A stretch of 64,000 bases of DNA from Ktedonospora formicarum (GTDB lineage: Bacteria; Chloroflexota; Ktedonobacteria; Ktedonobacterales; Ktedonobacteraceae): assembly GCF_016587355.1 (NCBI RefSeq), contig NZ_BNJF01000006.1:62001-126000 (forward strand). Reading direction: 5' to 3'. This document shows, piece by piece, positions 19,630 to 29,802 of the stretch. The position numbers were made by a program, and so were the translations under genes. Within the stretch, counting starts at the first letter, position 1. Every line of letters begins with the position of its first letter. Under the pieces are notes generated by a model, which saw only the letters and a list, made by a program, of their open reading frames with translations, had not been told where the DNA came from and searched no databases.

Positions 19630-19693
19630 AGTGATGTGATTTCGTATAACTAGGTTCTGCTTGCAGAACCTAGTTATACGAAATCACATCACT
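19630..19693. terminator. 31-bp perfect hairpin at the trailer end of CRISPR array 4
   Basis: The arms 19630-19660 and 19663-19693 are perfectly complementary over 31 bp with a 2-nt loop. The left arm follows GTAGG at 19625, the position of a further decayed repeat. It separates the array transcript from the convergent small ORF and nuclease gene. Such a long perfect palindrome exceeds what a terminator needs. Confidence 0.6.
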
Positions 19694-19704
19694 CGCACTC
19701 TGCA

Positions 19705-19860
19705 TCAGACAGATTCCAGGGATAACTTGTACTCATCCTTCCAGTTTATCATGTGAGGCCATCTTTGTGATGAACAAAACACGGTCTGAGAAACGTAGGC
19801 CTGGAGGAAGAGGTAGACAGAGATCCAGGCGATGCTAATCAGGATGGTTTCTGTTGACAT
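19705..19860 (-). CDS. Small membrane protein, 51 aa
   Basis: From an ATG at 19860 a 51-codon frame encodes a short polar start, one hydrophobic helix (ILISIAWISVYLFLQAYV) and a polar tail. The first 27 codons recur at 37009-37092 with few amino-acid changes, next to a second copy of the nuclease gene end. That suggests it travels with that gene. Both copies lie downstream of the Mrr-like gene on the same strand. No family is recognised; a small toxic or accessory peptide is possible but unproven. Confidence 0.45.
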   Translation of the reverse strand: MSTETILISIAWISVYLFLQAYVSQTVFCSSQRWPHMINWKDEYKLSLESV

Positions 19861-19947
19861 GTTATCAATCATATCTGCCTCTCCACGCCCAATTTTCGTG
19901 CTTTTTCTATGAATTATGGGGCCTGAGTGAGACTTTCCAAAAAGATC

Positions 19948-21242
19948 TTAGTTATCAGGTTGCGCATCCTTCCAGTCCGAAGGGGCCTCGATCTTTGCCT
20001 CTATATCTGCGTGCTCTGCCAGGAGATAGAGCAGGTTGCTGCCGCTCAAGAGTTCGATAGGCTTGCCTTCTGCGAATTCGTACGACGCTTTGCCGTATCC
20101 ACTGGTTGTAATTAAAATGCCTTTCGATGCGCCCTCATTTTGCAGTGTGCCGAAGAGGTCGCGTACCGCGCTCACTCCTACCGTATTTTTGTAGCGTTTT
20201 GCCTGTATAACAACCTTGCCGCCGAAAATGGGTCGTGGGTCAAAAGCGACACAGTCAACGCCCCCATCGCGTGAGGCCTGCGTTTGCCTGGTTTCCAGGC
20301 CCATTTTTGAAAGAGGTTCGTTATGAGTCCTTCAAATTCGTTGGGGGTAAGCTCCATCAAGTTGACGCGCTGGTCAAGAGTGGAGAGAATATCCGTACTC
20401 TCGATGAAGCGTGGATCAACCATGTTCAGTTCCATCACAGGCCTCACAGGCGCCAACTCTGAGGGACTTTTTGAGATAGAGGCATTGAGTACCTTGAGGC
20501 AAGCTTCAGGCTCGACCAGCTTGAGGTTGAGTTTGTTGAATGTATCCTGGTTGGTTCGCACCGTCACAAGACAGGTTCGCATCGTATGTCCTGTTCCCTT
20601 ATCCAGGCTCTCAACATAGCCATTCAAAACGGTGGTTTCCAGGTATCCCATACGGTCGGCTTTGAAGAGCTCATAGAGCGTCCGTAAGACAACCTGAGAC
20701 AGAACAGAGGCATAGAGTGTTTTCCGCTGAGCTAATGAGCGAGCGGATTCTGTAATAGCGTCTTTCGTCTTTAGGTATTTATAAGTACTGACTGCAGGGA
20801 TAACGTCAAGCGAAGGAAGGTCATATTCCACGATCGCTTGTTTTGATTCTGGGATATAGGCTACTTTTGCCTGTTGAGGAAAGCCTTCTGGATATTCACT
20901 TGAGGTCAGAACAAGGGTAAAATAGTTTGTGATAGCGCTGGGTGAGCCGCTCTTGAGATCCCGATGGAATGCATCGATTTCTGCATGCTGTTCCTCAACT
21001 TTGCGTCGTTGCGCATCCACCTTCTTTTCATGATCGGATCTGGCTCCCGCCAGAGAATACTGACGCCGTTGTTCACGTTCTGCATGCTCAGTGATTTGAT
21101 TCCTGTGTCTTTCTTGTAGTCGTAAAACCTCTTGTGCATGCCTCTCTCTGGCCCCTGGAACAAGTTTTTGCAAACCACTTGGTTTAGGTGGGAAAAAGGG
21201 AGGAGGTGGTGATGGTTCAATACTGGAAGATTGCGTGAGCAT
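19948..21242 (-). pseudogene. Mrr-like restriction endonuclease, frameshifted and N-terminally truncated
   Basis: Mrr-type nucleases cut modified or foreign DNA. The C-terminal catalytic domain is clear: NEFEGLI, GGVDCVAF (Asp) and VVIQAKRYK (Q-x-K variant of PD-(D/E)xK), then the Mrr-typical GASKGILITTSG. A coiled, charged N-terminal region precedes it. The frame breaks at a T5 run (20304-20308; A5 in the gene): one added base restores LFQKMGLETR. At the 5' end the open frame runs into decayed CRISPR array 5; I take the ATG at 21242 as first plausible start, but the original N-terminus may be lost. A partial copy of its end is at 37159-37254. Confidence 0.75.
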
Positions 21243-21266
21243 GCCGTAGGCATATTTCTCAGCGAT

Positions 21267-21748
21267 GTAACAGAGAAAACGATCCGTCGGAGGATCCCGC
21301 AAGACCTATCGCTCAAAACAACATAGCGTGAAATCTGCGAGTAGCCGAGGAAACGATCCACTTGAGGATCTTGCAAGTAGCTAGACACTTGGCGAAATAG
21401 GATTTGCCAGTACTGTAGCAGAGGAGCCAATCTGATATAGGTGCCTGCAAGTCTGGGAAGGGGAAATCGTTCAAGAAAAAAGTCGATAAGTAACAGAGAA
21501 GTCGATCCGTTAAAGGATCATGCAAGTCATCATAGCTAATTTCACCGAGGCCACGAGATTGAGTAGCAGGTCGTTCGACCCGAGCGATGGCCCTGCAAGC
21601 TGGTATGGCACGCAGAGAACGACCACGCGGTCGAGGTGTAGTAGCGAGGACGATCCAGTAGAGGATCCCGCAAGTTATACGCCAGATGATGGATAAAGGC
21701 ACTCGCGGCTGGTAGGAGAGAGGTTGATCCGTCAGAGGATCCTGCAAG
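21267..21748 (+). CRISPR. CRISPR array 5: relic of 7 decayed repeats, no leader
   Basis: Seven degenerate 37-bp units start at 21267, 21341, 21415, 21490, 21563, 21638 and 21712, a steady period of 73-75 bp. All keep the ending GCAAG and most keep CGATCC and GGATC, but each differs from the others. No leader is present: the left side is the nuclease gene and the right side (58 bp on) is the IS630 pair. It is probably the old end of another array, now unlinked from a promoter. Confidence 0.85.
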
Positions 21749-21829
21749 AGTAACTGCACCAAAAATAGCCTCCATTTTAGAAGAAAAACACCTAACAATC
21801 TATACACACTAAGTGGTGCATCCACCAAA

Positions 21830-22974
21830 TTAACGGATATTGGCCGGGATGGCAATCCCAGATGAACGACGAGGGCGATGACGCCGCTTTCGCCCCCAAA
21901 CGAAAGGATGACGATGAGCGTTCCAGTAAACTGTCGCTCGATCAATAGCATCACAGACCTGGGAACAGGTCTCGAAGCGCCGCCCTTTGAGCGCCAGGGA
22001 ACGCAGCGTTTTCCACCAGGGCTCAATCAGGTTCAAGTAAGCGGCATAGGTCGGCTGGAAGACGAATTCCCAACGCGGATACTGCAAAGCAAACAGCAGG
22101 ACATCGGTTGCCCGATGCATTGCCAGATTATCCAAGATCGCGTAGATGCGTTCGATGCTTTGGGGAACCCACTGCTCAACCTGGTTGAGAAAATCGATCC
22201 AGTTTTCCGTCGTTCGCCGGTCGTAGGGCCTCGTCAACGCCTCGCCAGTGGCAGGTTGAAAGGCACCAAAGATATACCCCTTGGCCCGGCGTCCATAGTC
22301 GATCTCCTGGCTGGCCCGCTCGGCGGGCTTGCCCTTCTCTGGAGCGGGCTGAGCATGAACCAGTTTCTTCCCCAGAAAACTTTTCGCCGACTCAGGGCCC
22401 ATTTCATCGAGATTCACGACGGTGCTCCTCTTTGGTGGAACCGTGTAGAGGGTAGTGATGAGCCCCTTTTTTTGGCGAAGTCGGGATCAACCCGTTCGCC
22501 AAACCAATGCTCATCTTTGCGCCATCGCAGCCCTTCCGCCTGCAAGATTTCGTTGATCCGGCTGCGCTTGATGGCGATCCCTTTTTCCTCATTGAGGTAC
22601 ACCTCAAACCGATCTAGGGTCCAGTGCCCAAAGGGCAAACCGAGGTCATCGGGCTTGGTAAGAGCGGTCGCCACCACGACTGAGACCTCCTGGGGACTAT
22701 ATGTTGGCGGTCGCCCGGTTCGGTCCTCATCAAAGAGTCCAGGTAATCCTGCCTCGTTAAAGCGATGGAGCCAGTTGCGCACGGTATTCTCCGCGACTCC
22801 TAACCGGGTTGCGATCTGGGGAACACGCTGTTGTTCGCTCGCCCATTGCACTATCTTGGCTCTTTCTACCTGCCTTGCTGGCGCTGTTCTAGAACGGCTC
22901 AAATGCTCTATCATCTTGCTTTCTTCGTCAGTCATCGCTCGTACTTGTAAAATCTTTGGCATGGAACACCTCAC
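21830..22974 (-). CDS. IS630-family transposase, left copy (two ORFs, -1 frameshift)
   Basis: ORF A (22974-22414) has a helix-turn-helix domain (PQIATRLGVAENTVRNWLHR). ORF B (22417-21830) has the DDE core: NLDEMGPES (first Asp), ILDNLAMH (second Asp) and YLNLIEPWWK (Glu). The two frames join by a -1 shift at the run T7 at 22467-22473 (A AAA AAA in the gene), giving ...FAKKGLITTLYTVPPK..., the usual IS630 arrangement. It differs from the right copy by few bases, among them an inverted 4-bp loop at 21962-21965. Confidence 0.9.
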
Positions 22975-23115
22975 TTTTGAGATGTTCCTATTTTACCATT
23001 ACTTGGTGGATGCACCACTAAGTTTGCACTTTCCAAATGGGTAAAAAATTGAAAGCATGGAAGACTCATGATACAAAAGAAACAAGCAAAAAACGTCTTT
23101 TGTCAGGAGTCAGCC

Positions 23116-24417
23116 ATGCCACACCCTATTGTATGTCTGGACGCGCGTTTTCGCCAGTATCTCGAACACTGGCAGACCTTGTTTTCGCGCCCACAATTTC
23201 AGCACTTCGTCACCGTGCTGCTTGCGTTGGTCGTCGGTTCCCAAGGGTTCACGCTCTTGCACTTCAAACGGGCGGTGGCTGGGAGCAAAAGCCTGGCAAG
23301 TCTGAGCCGTTTCTTTGCTCAAGCTCCGTGGGACCAAACGCCTCTGCATGCCCTGGCCTGGTCTCGCTTTGTGGCTCAGATGCAGCCCTGGGTCCACCAG
23401 GATCTCTCACACCAGCGCACGTTGCAACCTGTTGGACGAGGTCGCCCTCGCAAGCTCTTCGTGATAGGCTACTTGATTGGCGATGACTCGACGATAGGCA
23501 AGCCAAAAGGCGTAAAGATGCAAGGCCTGGGGCGACATCACGACAGCAAGCAGAACCAGCGGGTCAAGGGCCATTCCCTGGTGCAAGGCCTCTATGTCTT
23601 GCTTGGACAGCATTTTCCGCTCGAGCCCCGACTCTATCGTCAGCAGGCGACCTGTGTGCAAGAAGGGATCCCTTTCCAGAGCAAGATTGCCCTCATGATC
23701 GAGATCATCAAGCAGTTTGAGCCACCGCAGAACACGCTCACCCATGTGTTGCTCGGCAGTTGGTACAGCGCCAAAGCCATCTGGAAAGCGGCGCGAGATC
23801 GTGGCTTTTTGATCACCACGGCCTTGCGCAGCAATCGCTCAGTGCGCATCCCGGATGCGACCTCGCCACAAGGCTGGCGTTGGCAACGCCTTTGCGCCTA
23901 TGACGAAAGCTTACCGGATGTGGCCTTTGTGCCCTGTGCCTGGCCGCGCAACCCCGAACATCGGGTGTGGGTGCATGTATTGAACAGTTCGGTGAAAAGC
24001 TTGTATCGCTGTCAACTGATCATCATTCGTCAGCATCTCGATGATCCAGTGAGCCGGGCCCGCTTCTGGGCTTCAAGCGATCTGCAGGCCGATGTGGAGC
24101 AGTTGCTCACCTCTATCTCTCGTCGTTGGGACATCGAGGTTTTCTTTGAAGACGTCAAAGAACTGCTGGGCATTGATCACTATCAACTGATGAGTGCCCA
24201 GGGGCTGCAGCGCTATTGGAGCTTGTGCTGGATCGCCTTCTCCTTTCTGGAGGAGCATCGCGGCTCCTTGCAGACCCAGCGGCAACGGCATGTAACGCTG
24301 GGGGAAGCCAAACGGGATCTCCAGCACATTCATCACCGCTTGCTTGTGGCATGGATCACTGATCACGCGCGTCAAGGCACCACAAGCGATCAAATTGCTG
24401 ATCTCTTGGCCGCTTAA
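23116..24417 (+). CDS. DDE transposase, IS701/IS4-like
   Basis: The 433-aa protein has an N-terminal helical region, the first catalytic residues in GDDSTIGKPKG, and a C-terminal RRWDIEVFFEDVKELLG segment typical of IS701/IS4-type transposases (Glu in the last block). The ATG at 23116 has AGGAG 6 nt upstream; an earlier in-frame ATG at 23068 lacks an RBS. It lies between the two inverted IS630 copies and appears intact. The exact family cannot be fixed by eye. Confidence 0.82.
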   Translation: MPHPIVCLDARFRQYLEHWQTLFSRPQFQHFVTVLLALVVGSQGFTLLHFKRAVAGSKSLASLSRFFAQAPWDQTPLHALAWSRFVAQMQPWVHQDLSHQRTLQPVGRGRPRKLFVIGYLIGDDSTIGKPKGVKMQGLGRHHDSKQNQRVKGHSLVQGLYVLLGQHFPLEPRLYRQQATCVQEGIPFQSKIALMIEIIKQFEPPQNTLTHVLLGSWYSAKAIWKAARDRGFLITTALRSNRSVRIPDATSPQGWRWQRLCAYDESLPDVAFVPCAWPRNPEHRVWVHVLNSSVKSLYRCQLIIIRQHLDDPVSRARFWASSDLQADVEQLLTSISRRWDIEVFFEDVKELLGIDHYQLMSAQGLQRYWSLCWIAFSFLEEHRGSLQTQRQRHVTLGEAKRDLQHIHHRLLVAWITDHARQGTTSDQIADLLAA

Positions 24418-24489
24418 GCGGCTTGTTTGTAAATGTGCAAACTTAGTGGTGCATCCACCAAGTAATGGTAAAATAGGAACATCTCAAAA

Positions 24490-25634
24490 GTGAGGTGTTC
24501 CATGCCAAAGATTTTACAAGTACGAGCGATGACTGACGAAGAAAGCAAGATGATAGAGCATTTGAGCCGTTCTAGAACAGCGCCAGCAAGGCAGGTAGAA
24601 AGAGCCAAGATAGTGCAATGGGCGAGCGAACAGCAGCGTGTTCCCCAGATCGCGACCCGGTTAGGAGTCGCGGAGAATACCGTGCGCAACTGGCTCCATC
24701 GCTTTAACGAGGCAGGATTACCTGGACTCTTTGATGAGGACCGAACCGGGCGACCGCCAACATATAGTCCCCAGGAGGTCTCAGTCGTGGTGGCGACCGC
24801 TCTTACCAAGCCCGATGACCTCGGTTTGCCCTTTGGGCACTGGACCCTAGATCGGTTTGAGGTGTACCTCAATGAGGAAAAAGGGATCGCCATCAAGCGC
24901 AGCCGGATCAACGAAATCTTGCAGGCGGAAGGGCTGCGATGGCGCAAAGATGAGCATTGGTTTGGCGAACGGGTTGATCCCGACTTCGCCAAAAAAAGGG
25001 GCTCATCACTACCCTCTACACGGTTCCACCAAAGAGGAGCACCGTCGTGAATCTCGATGAAATGGGCCCTGAGTCGGCGAAAAGTTTTCTGGGGAAGAAA
25101 CTGGTTCATGCTCAGCCCGCTCCAGAGAAGGGCAAGCCCGCCGAGCGGGCCAGCCAGGAGATCGACTATGGACGCCGGGCCAAGGGGTATATCTTTGGTG
25201 CCTTTCAACCTGCCACTGGCGAGGCGTTGACGAGGCCCTACGACCGGCGAACGACGGAAAACTGGATCGATTTTCTCAACCAGGTTGAGCAGTGGGTTCC
25301 CCAAAGCATCGAACGCATCTACGCGATCTTGGATAATCTGGCAATGCATCGGGCAACCGATGTCCTGCTGTTTGCTTTGCAGTATCCGCGTTGGGAATTC
25401 GTCTTCCAGCCGACCTATGCAGCTTACTTGAACCTGATTGAGCCCTGGTGGAAAACGCTGCGTTCCCTGGCGCTCAAAGGGCGGCGCTTCGAGACCTGGG
25501 AACAGGTCTGCGATGCTATTGATCGAGCGACAGTTTACTGGAACGCTCATCGTCATCCTTTCGTTTGGGGGCGAAGGCGGCGTCATCGCCCTCGTCGTTC
25601 ATCTGGGATTGCCATCCCGGCCAATGTCCGTTAA
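24490..25634 (+). CDS. IS630-family transposase, right copy (two ORFs, -1 frameshift)
   Basis: It mirrors the left copy: ORF A 24490-25050 (HTH) and ORF B 25047-25634 (DDE), joined at the A7 run 24991-24997. At the site where the left copy reads ETCSQVCD this one reads ETWEQVCD, which better fits the family, so this copy is closer to the ancestor there. It could supply transposase for both ends of the composite. Confidence 0.9.
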
Positions 25635-25699
25635 TTTGGTGGATGCACCACTTAGTGCTATACAGAATGGAATGAAGATTTCTTTCATTGCCATTCGTT

Positions 25700-26020
25700 G
25701 ATTATCTATAACCATCTATATTTTGCCCTTTCCCGAGCCTCATCCGAAAATCCCTGAAGCTTCAAAGTTAAATAGGGTTAAATTGGCCTTGATATGCTGC
25801 AAAATTAACCTGAGAAACAATAGAAAGATGTAGGAATAGACAAAAGGCGCCCGAAAATCCCCCCGCTTTTTGGGCAAAAAAACGATTTTCGAATAGGTAC
25901 CAGATATGGTATACTCACAGAAGCATATCGATTAAATTCGAGACCATGAGACGCTCAACAACGGGCTTAAAACAACTAAAACGTAAAAACATACCACCCA
26001 CCATCATTTACCACCCTGCG
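25700..26020 (+). promoter_or_regulatory. Leader of CRISPR array 6
   Basis: The palindrome CGAAAATC (25851-25858)/GATTTTCG (25884-25891) lies before TGGTATACT (TATACT 25910-25915). A third CGAAAATCCC copy stands upstream at 25745-25754, with the GGCC(T/C)TGATA-GCTGCAAAAT block in between, which array 7 shares. AAAACATACCACCC precedes the first repeat. No gene is present in 25665-26020. Confidence 0.82.
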
Positions 26021-28212
26021 GTAGCAGCTCTGTCGATCCGCTTGAGGATCCTGCAAGTTTAATGTTGAGAGTGTGAGTCTCACCATCGACGCTGTAGCAG
26101 CTCTGTCGATCCGCTTGAGGATCCTGCAAGTTGCTAAGTTTCTTCCATGCAGCAGCTATAGCGGGCAGTAGCAGCTCTGTCGATCCGCTTGAGGATCCTG
26201 CAAGTCCAGTACCACACAGCAACTCTTACAAGAGTATGAGAATCAGTAGCAGCTCTGTCGATCCGCTTGAGGATCCTGCAAGTGTTGTCCTTACCAGTTG
26301 GTGCAGATCGCGGCTATGTAGCAGCTCTGTCGATCCGCTTGAGGATCCTGCAAGATATGGGACTGATGTGCGCGAACAGGACAGGCTCATCAGTAGCAGC
26401 TCTGTCGATCCGCTTGAGGATCCTGCAAGTCCTATGGCAATGCGATATACGCCAGTACAATGGCGTAGCAGCTCTGTCGATCCGCTTGAGGATCCTGCAA
26501 GTTTAGATAAAGAGTATTCGTCTTTAATGCCTCACTCAAGTAGCAGCTCTGTCGATCCGCTTGAGGATCCTGCAAGTTGAATATGGTAGGCATTTTGAAT
26601 GAGGCTGTGGAGCGTAGTAGCAGCTCTGTCGATCCGCTTGAGGATCCTGCAAGATACTCTTTACTAGCACCTGCGCGGGCTTGCCTGGGTAGCAGCTCTG
26701 TCGATCCGCTTGAGGATCCTGCAAGACAGATAACCCTCGGCAATCGTACCTGAAAAGGGTGGATGTAGCAGCTCTGTCGATCCGCTTGAGGATCCTGCAA
26801 GTTCAATCACATGATGATGTCTGAATGCACCTTCAGCAGGTAGCAGCTCTGTCGATCCGCTTGAGGATCCTGCAAGTTCGAATAGAATATCCCGCAACAA
26901 CCGCTGTTATCAAAACAGTAGCAGCTCTGTCGATCCGCTTGAGGATCCTGCAAGATAGGCAAGAATGACGTATTTACCTGGGAAGTAGGGGTAGCAGCTC
27001 TGTCGATCCGCTTGAGGATCCTGCAAGGCGAAGGCAAGAAGGACCCTGAAGAGACAAGGCTCAAGGTAGCAGCTCTGTCGATCCGCTTGAGGATCCTGCA
27101 AGAGCGCTCACATACCACGATAGCTGTCCCGCTCGCATGTAGCAGCTCTGTCGATCCGCTTGAGGATCCTGCAAGGTCCAGGCGGCGCGCTCATTCTCGT
27201 AGAGCAAGTAGTAGGTAGCAGCTCTGTCGATCCGCTTGAGGATCCTGCAAGTGATGAAGCTGCTGGCGGAAGTGAACGAGCGGTACGACGGTAGCAGCTC
27301 TGTCGATCCGCTTGAGGATCCTGCAAGTTTTCTCCAATAAGGTCGCCAGGCCGTCAAGCCAGGGTAGCAGCTCTGTCGATCCGCTTGAGGATCCTGCAAG
27401 TCAAATGACTTCTGGGAATGTGATCGGTATTCTGCTAGTAGCAGTTCTGTTGATCCGCTTGAGGATCCTGCAAGCTCAAGGTCTGCCATTTTTGCGGGCA
27501 GGAGGGCGTCAGGTAGCAGTTCTGTCGATCTGCTTGAGGATCCTGCAAGCTATATTGGTGATGGTTGCGGTAATGAGATGATGGGCGTAGCAGCTCGTTC
27601 GATCCGTACGAGGATCCTGCAAGATTAAAACGTGGTTATCCGAATCAATGATGGTATTCGTAGCAGTTCTGTCGATCCGCCAGAGGATTCTGCAAGCAAG
27701 TTGGATGAGAGGTGTCTGCTGCATATTTTACTCGTAGCAATTCTGTCGATCCGAAGTAGGATCCTGCAAGTCCTTAAACCAGATGTTGAAATCTTCGTCA
27801 ATCGAAAGTAGGAGTTAGATCGATCCGTCAGAGGATCCTGCAAGAGAGAATGAGAGCGCGTACTCCTCGCGCAATGAGCTTGTAGGAGTTAGATCGATCC
27901 GCACAAGGATCCTGCACGTATGGCTATGTGCGCGCGAAACACCGTAAGGAGCTAGATTGATCTGAACGAGAATCCTGTAAGACAATCGCTGCTCCCGCTA
28001 TGGTAGATTGCACGGCCTGTGTCAGAGGAATCGATCCGAAGGAGGATCCTGCAAGTGCATATCAAAGCTCTTTGTTGTGAGCCAGGTCGAGTGTAAGAAG
28101 TGTAAGAGGAGTCAATCCGAAGGAGGATCTTGCAAGAATCCACTCCATTTACACGGCATCCCGCGATATAATTGAGTAGCAGGTCGGTCGATCCGTGCGA
28201 GTATCCTGCAAG
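26021..28212 (+). CRISPR. CRISPR array 6: 30 repeats, 29 spacers
   Basis: Repeats start at 26021 and then every 70-78 bp to 27945, then 28019, 28100 and 28176. The first 19 are identical: GTAGCAG-CTCTG-TCGATCC-GCTTGA-GGATCCTGCAAG. From 27438 onward they diverge progressively, to forms such as that at 28100. It is the longest array here and, by repeat homogeneity, the one with most recent growth. It is read rightward from the leader at 25700-26020. Confidence 0.98.
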
Positions 28213-28249
28213 TGCACGCATCGCTACAGTAGTGCCGATCTCTTCCGAG

Positions 28250-28570
28250 TAGCACGTTGTGAGCGCACGCGCCGCCTCTTCCATTGTCTTGACGAAAGCC
28301 GCCAAGCCAATATGCAGCGTTGGCTCAGCTTCAGCGACCACTTGTCGCCGCATATCCATCTTTCTCGGACCACAAGAGAGACACGACCAGCGATCACAGC
28401 GCGCACGCCTCACTTTGCCCGCTTCCCGATGACGCAACGTTCAGGCATCTGGACTCACATAGAGCGTATCGGTTCTATCCTCCAAATGCCATTCCGCCCG
28501 CTCTTCTACCGTCAGGGGATTTCCTGGTCAATACATCATCCAACTCCTCTCATACATACTCAGCGTGACC
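28250..28570 (-). pseudogene. Fragment with a zinc-finger-like motif, abutting array 6
   Basis: On the minus strand a coherent but stop-interrupted frame reads LTVEERAEWHLEDRTDTLYVSPDA, a stop, and then CDRWSCLSCGPRK and LHIGLAAFVKTMEEAARAL. The Cys-rich part resembles the start of rolling-circle replication or zinc-finger proteins, but I cannot assign it. It is cut off where array 6 ends. Confidence 0.35.
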
Positions 28571-28683
28571 CAGGCAAATCAAATCGTTATATACTTAAGC
28601 TCAATAACACATGAAGGGAAGCTCGTAATGCACGCTTCCTTTAGCTCTCTCACGATCTTATTTTTCTTTTCAGGAGGAACACA

Positions 28684-29289
28684 TTGTCCAAACAAAAAGA
28701 CCAGCAATGGGCAGTAAATGAGATGGAAAATTGGTTAGCCCATCCAATGGAATTCGGGGAAAAACCAAGAGAAGCGTATGTCATTTACGAAAATGAGGTC
28801 AAGTGGCCGAGTGTAGGTCTTACACAAGCCTTTCTGGTTCAATACGAACTAAGTGAAAGAATAAAGGGCATTGGCTTTACAGGACCAATCACATGGAGCT
28901 TTATTGGAATCGATTGGGAGAGCTGGAGCAGTTTTACACCTGAGGAATTGATGTATTGTTACGCAGGCTGGTACACCCAATTCACACTTTCGCATCGGGA
29001 GGACTATTTGAGGGAATCAAGTCATGAGGCCAAACAAGCATTTTTTGAGCGGCTCAAAATAGATGGCTATAAAGATGCATCATTAAAGGATCAATTCACT
29101 CTCGATAATGACGAAGGGGGGACAAGTTTTTATACTGTGGAGGTAAGGAAAGGCGGTGTTCACTACTATGCAATAGGGACAGTAGAGGAGTATAACCTCT
29201 ATGGAAAAGACTTAGCTCCAATGAAACACCTTCCCCCATTCTACTATTATCTGGGGAAGGAATTAGACCCCTTCGCTCAAGACGAGTAG
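28684..29289 (+). CDS. Hypothetical protein, 201 aa
   Basis: The TTG start at 28684 has a strong AGGAGG 7 nt upstream, in the promoter-like AT-rich stretch that follows the CRISPR region. The product is soluble, acidic and rich in aromatic residues (ITWSFIGIDWESWSSFTPEE). It has no membrane segment and no motif I recognise. Codon use is more AT-rich than its neighbours, which hints at separate acquisition. A small hairpin (TCACAC/GTGTGA) with a T-rich tail follows near 29310-29335. Confidence 0.7.
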   Translation: MSKQKDQQWAVNEMENWLAHPMEFGEKPREAYVIYENEVKWPSVGLTQAFLVQYELSERIKGIGFTGPITWSFIGIDWESWSSFTPEELMYCYAGWYTQFTLSHREDYLRESSHEAKQAFFERLKIDGYKDASLKDQFTLDNDEGGTSFYTVEVRKGGVHYYAIGTVEEYNLYGKDLAPMKHLPPFYYYLGKELDPFAQDE

Positions 29290-29800
29290 TATTGCCAGGA
29301 GTAATATGCTTTCACACATAAAGGTGTGAGTTCTTCTTATAAGAGTCAAGCAAAGACCCTAGTGCTTGGGCTAGCAGCTTACGCGTTTTTGCTGCATCGC
29401 ACCGCATGCTTTTGCTGCATCCCGAGCACGGCTATGTACGTCATGGTTGGCTGAGGCTTCTTTCGCCAGGATGTCTTGTTCAGTGACCCCTATGCAGGCT
29501 GATCGGTGCCTTGAGGGCATCTGTGGGCTCTTTATGGATGTCTTGCTCATCTCCACGCCTACCCAACGCCTCTTCAAAAAGAGCATGCAACACTAATAAG
29601 GAAGATGAGTACTCAAAAGAAGGGGGGAGCTCAGGTGTGGTGTTCATCATTGTTTTTGTACATCGTATAGCCATAAGCAGATGGGAATTTTAAGGAATGC
29701 GAAAATCTATGTTCATAAAAGGTACAATATGATCCTACCCAAAGATCGCGATTCTTGATTTATCACCATCTGCCGCGGCGGGACGCTTACGGATTCGGAT
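29290..29800. other. Stretch without a recognisable gene
   Basis: Short frames occur on both strands but none has an RBS or a coherent composition. A weak hairpin terminator for the upstream gene lies at its start. The end holds the AT-rich ACAATATGATCC region. I see nothing else. Confidence 0.5.
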
Positions 29801-29802
29801 CC

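Larger units (their letters stand above)
21807..25657. mobile_element. Inverted pair of IS630-family elements around a third transposase
   Basis: Two copies of about 1216 bp (21807-23022 and 24442-25657) face each other in inverted orientation, each ending in CACTAAGTGGTGCATCCACC or a close variant. Between them is a DDE transposase element whose edges (23023 and 24441) both read TTTGCAC inward. The whole unit is flanked by the 7-bp direct repeat CTATACA (21800-21806 and 25658-25664). It therefore looks like a composite that inserted as one block between array 5 and the leader of array 6. Confidence 0.82.

Noticed and set aside
21878..25586. Long ORFs of 388-390 codons antisense to both IS630 copies
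   Set aside because: They lie opposite the transposase frames and repeat because the IS copies repeat.
28249..28285. A 31st repeat of array 6 starting GTAGCACGTT
   Set aside because: It keeps the spacing but only seven matching bases, and it lies inside a coherent protein-like frame on the other strand.
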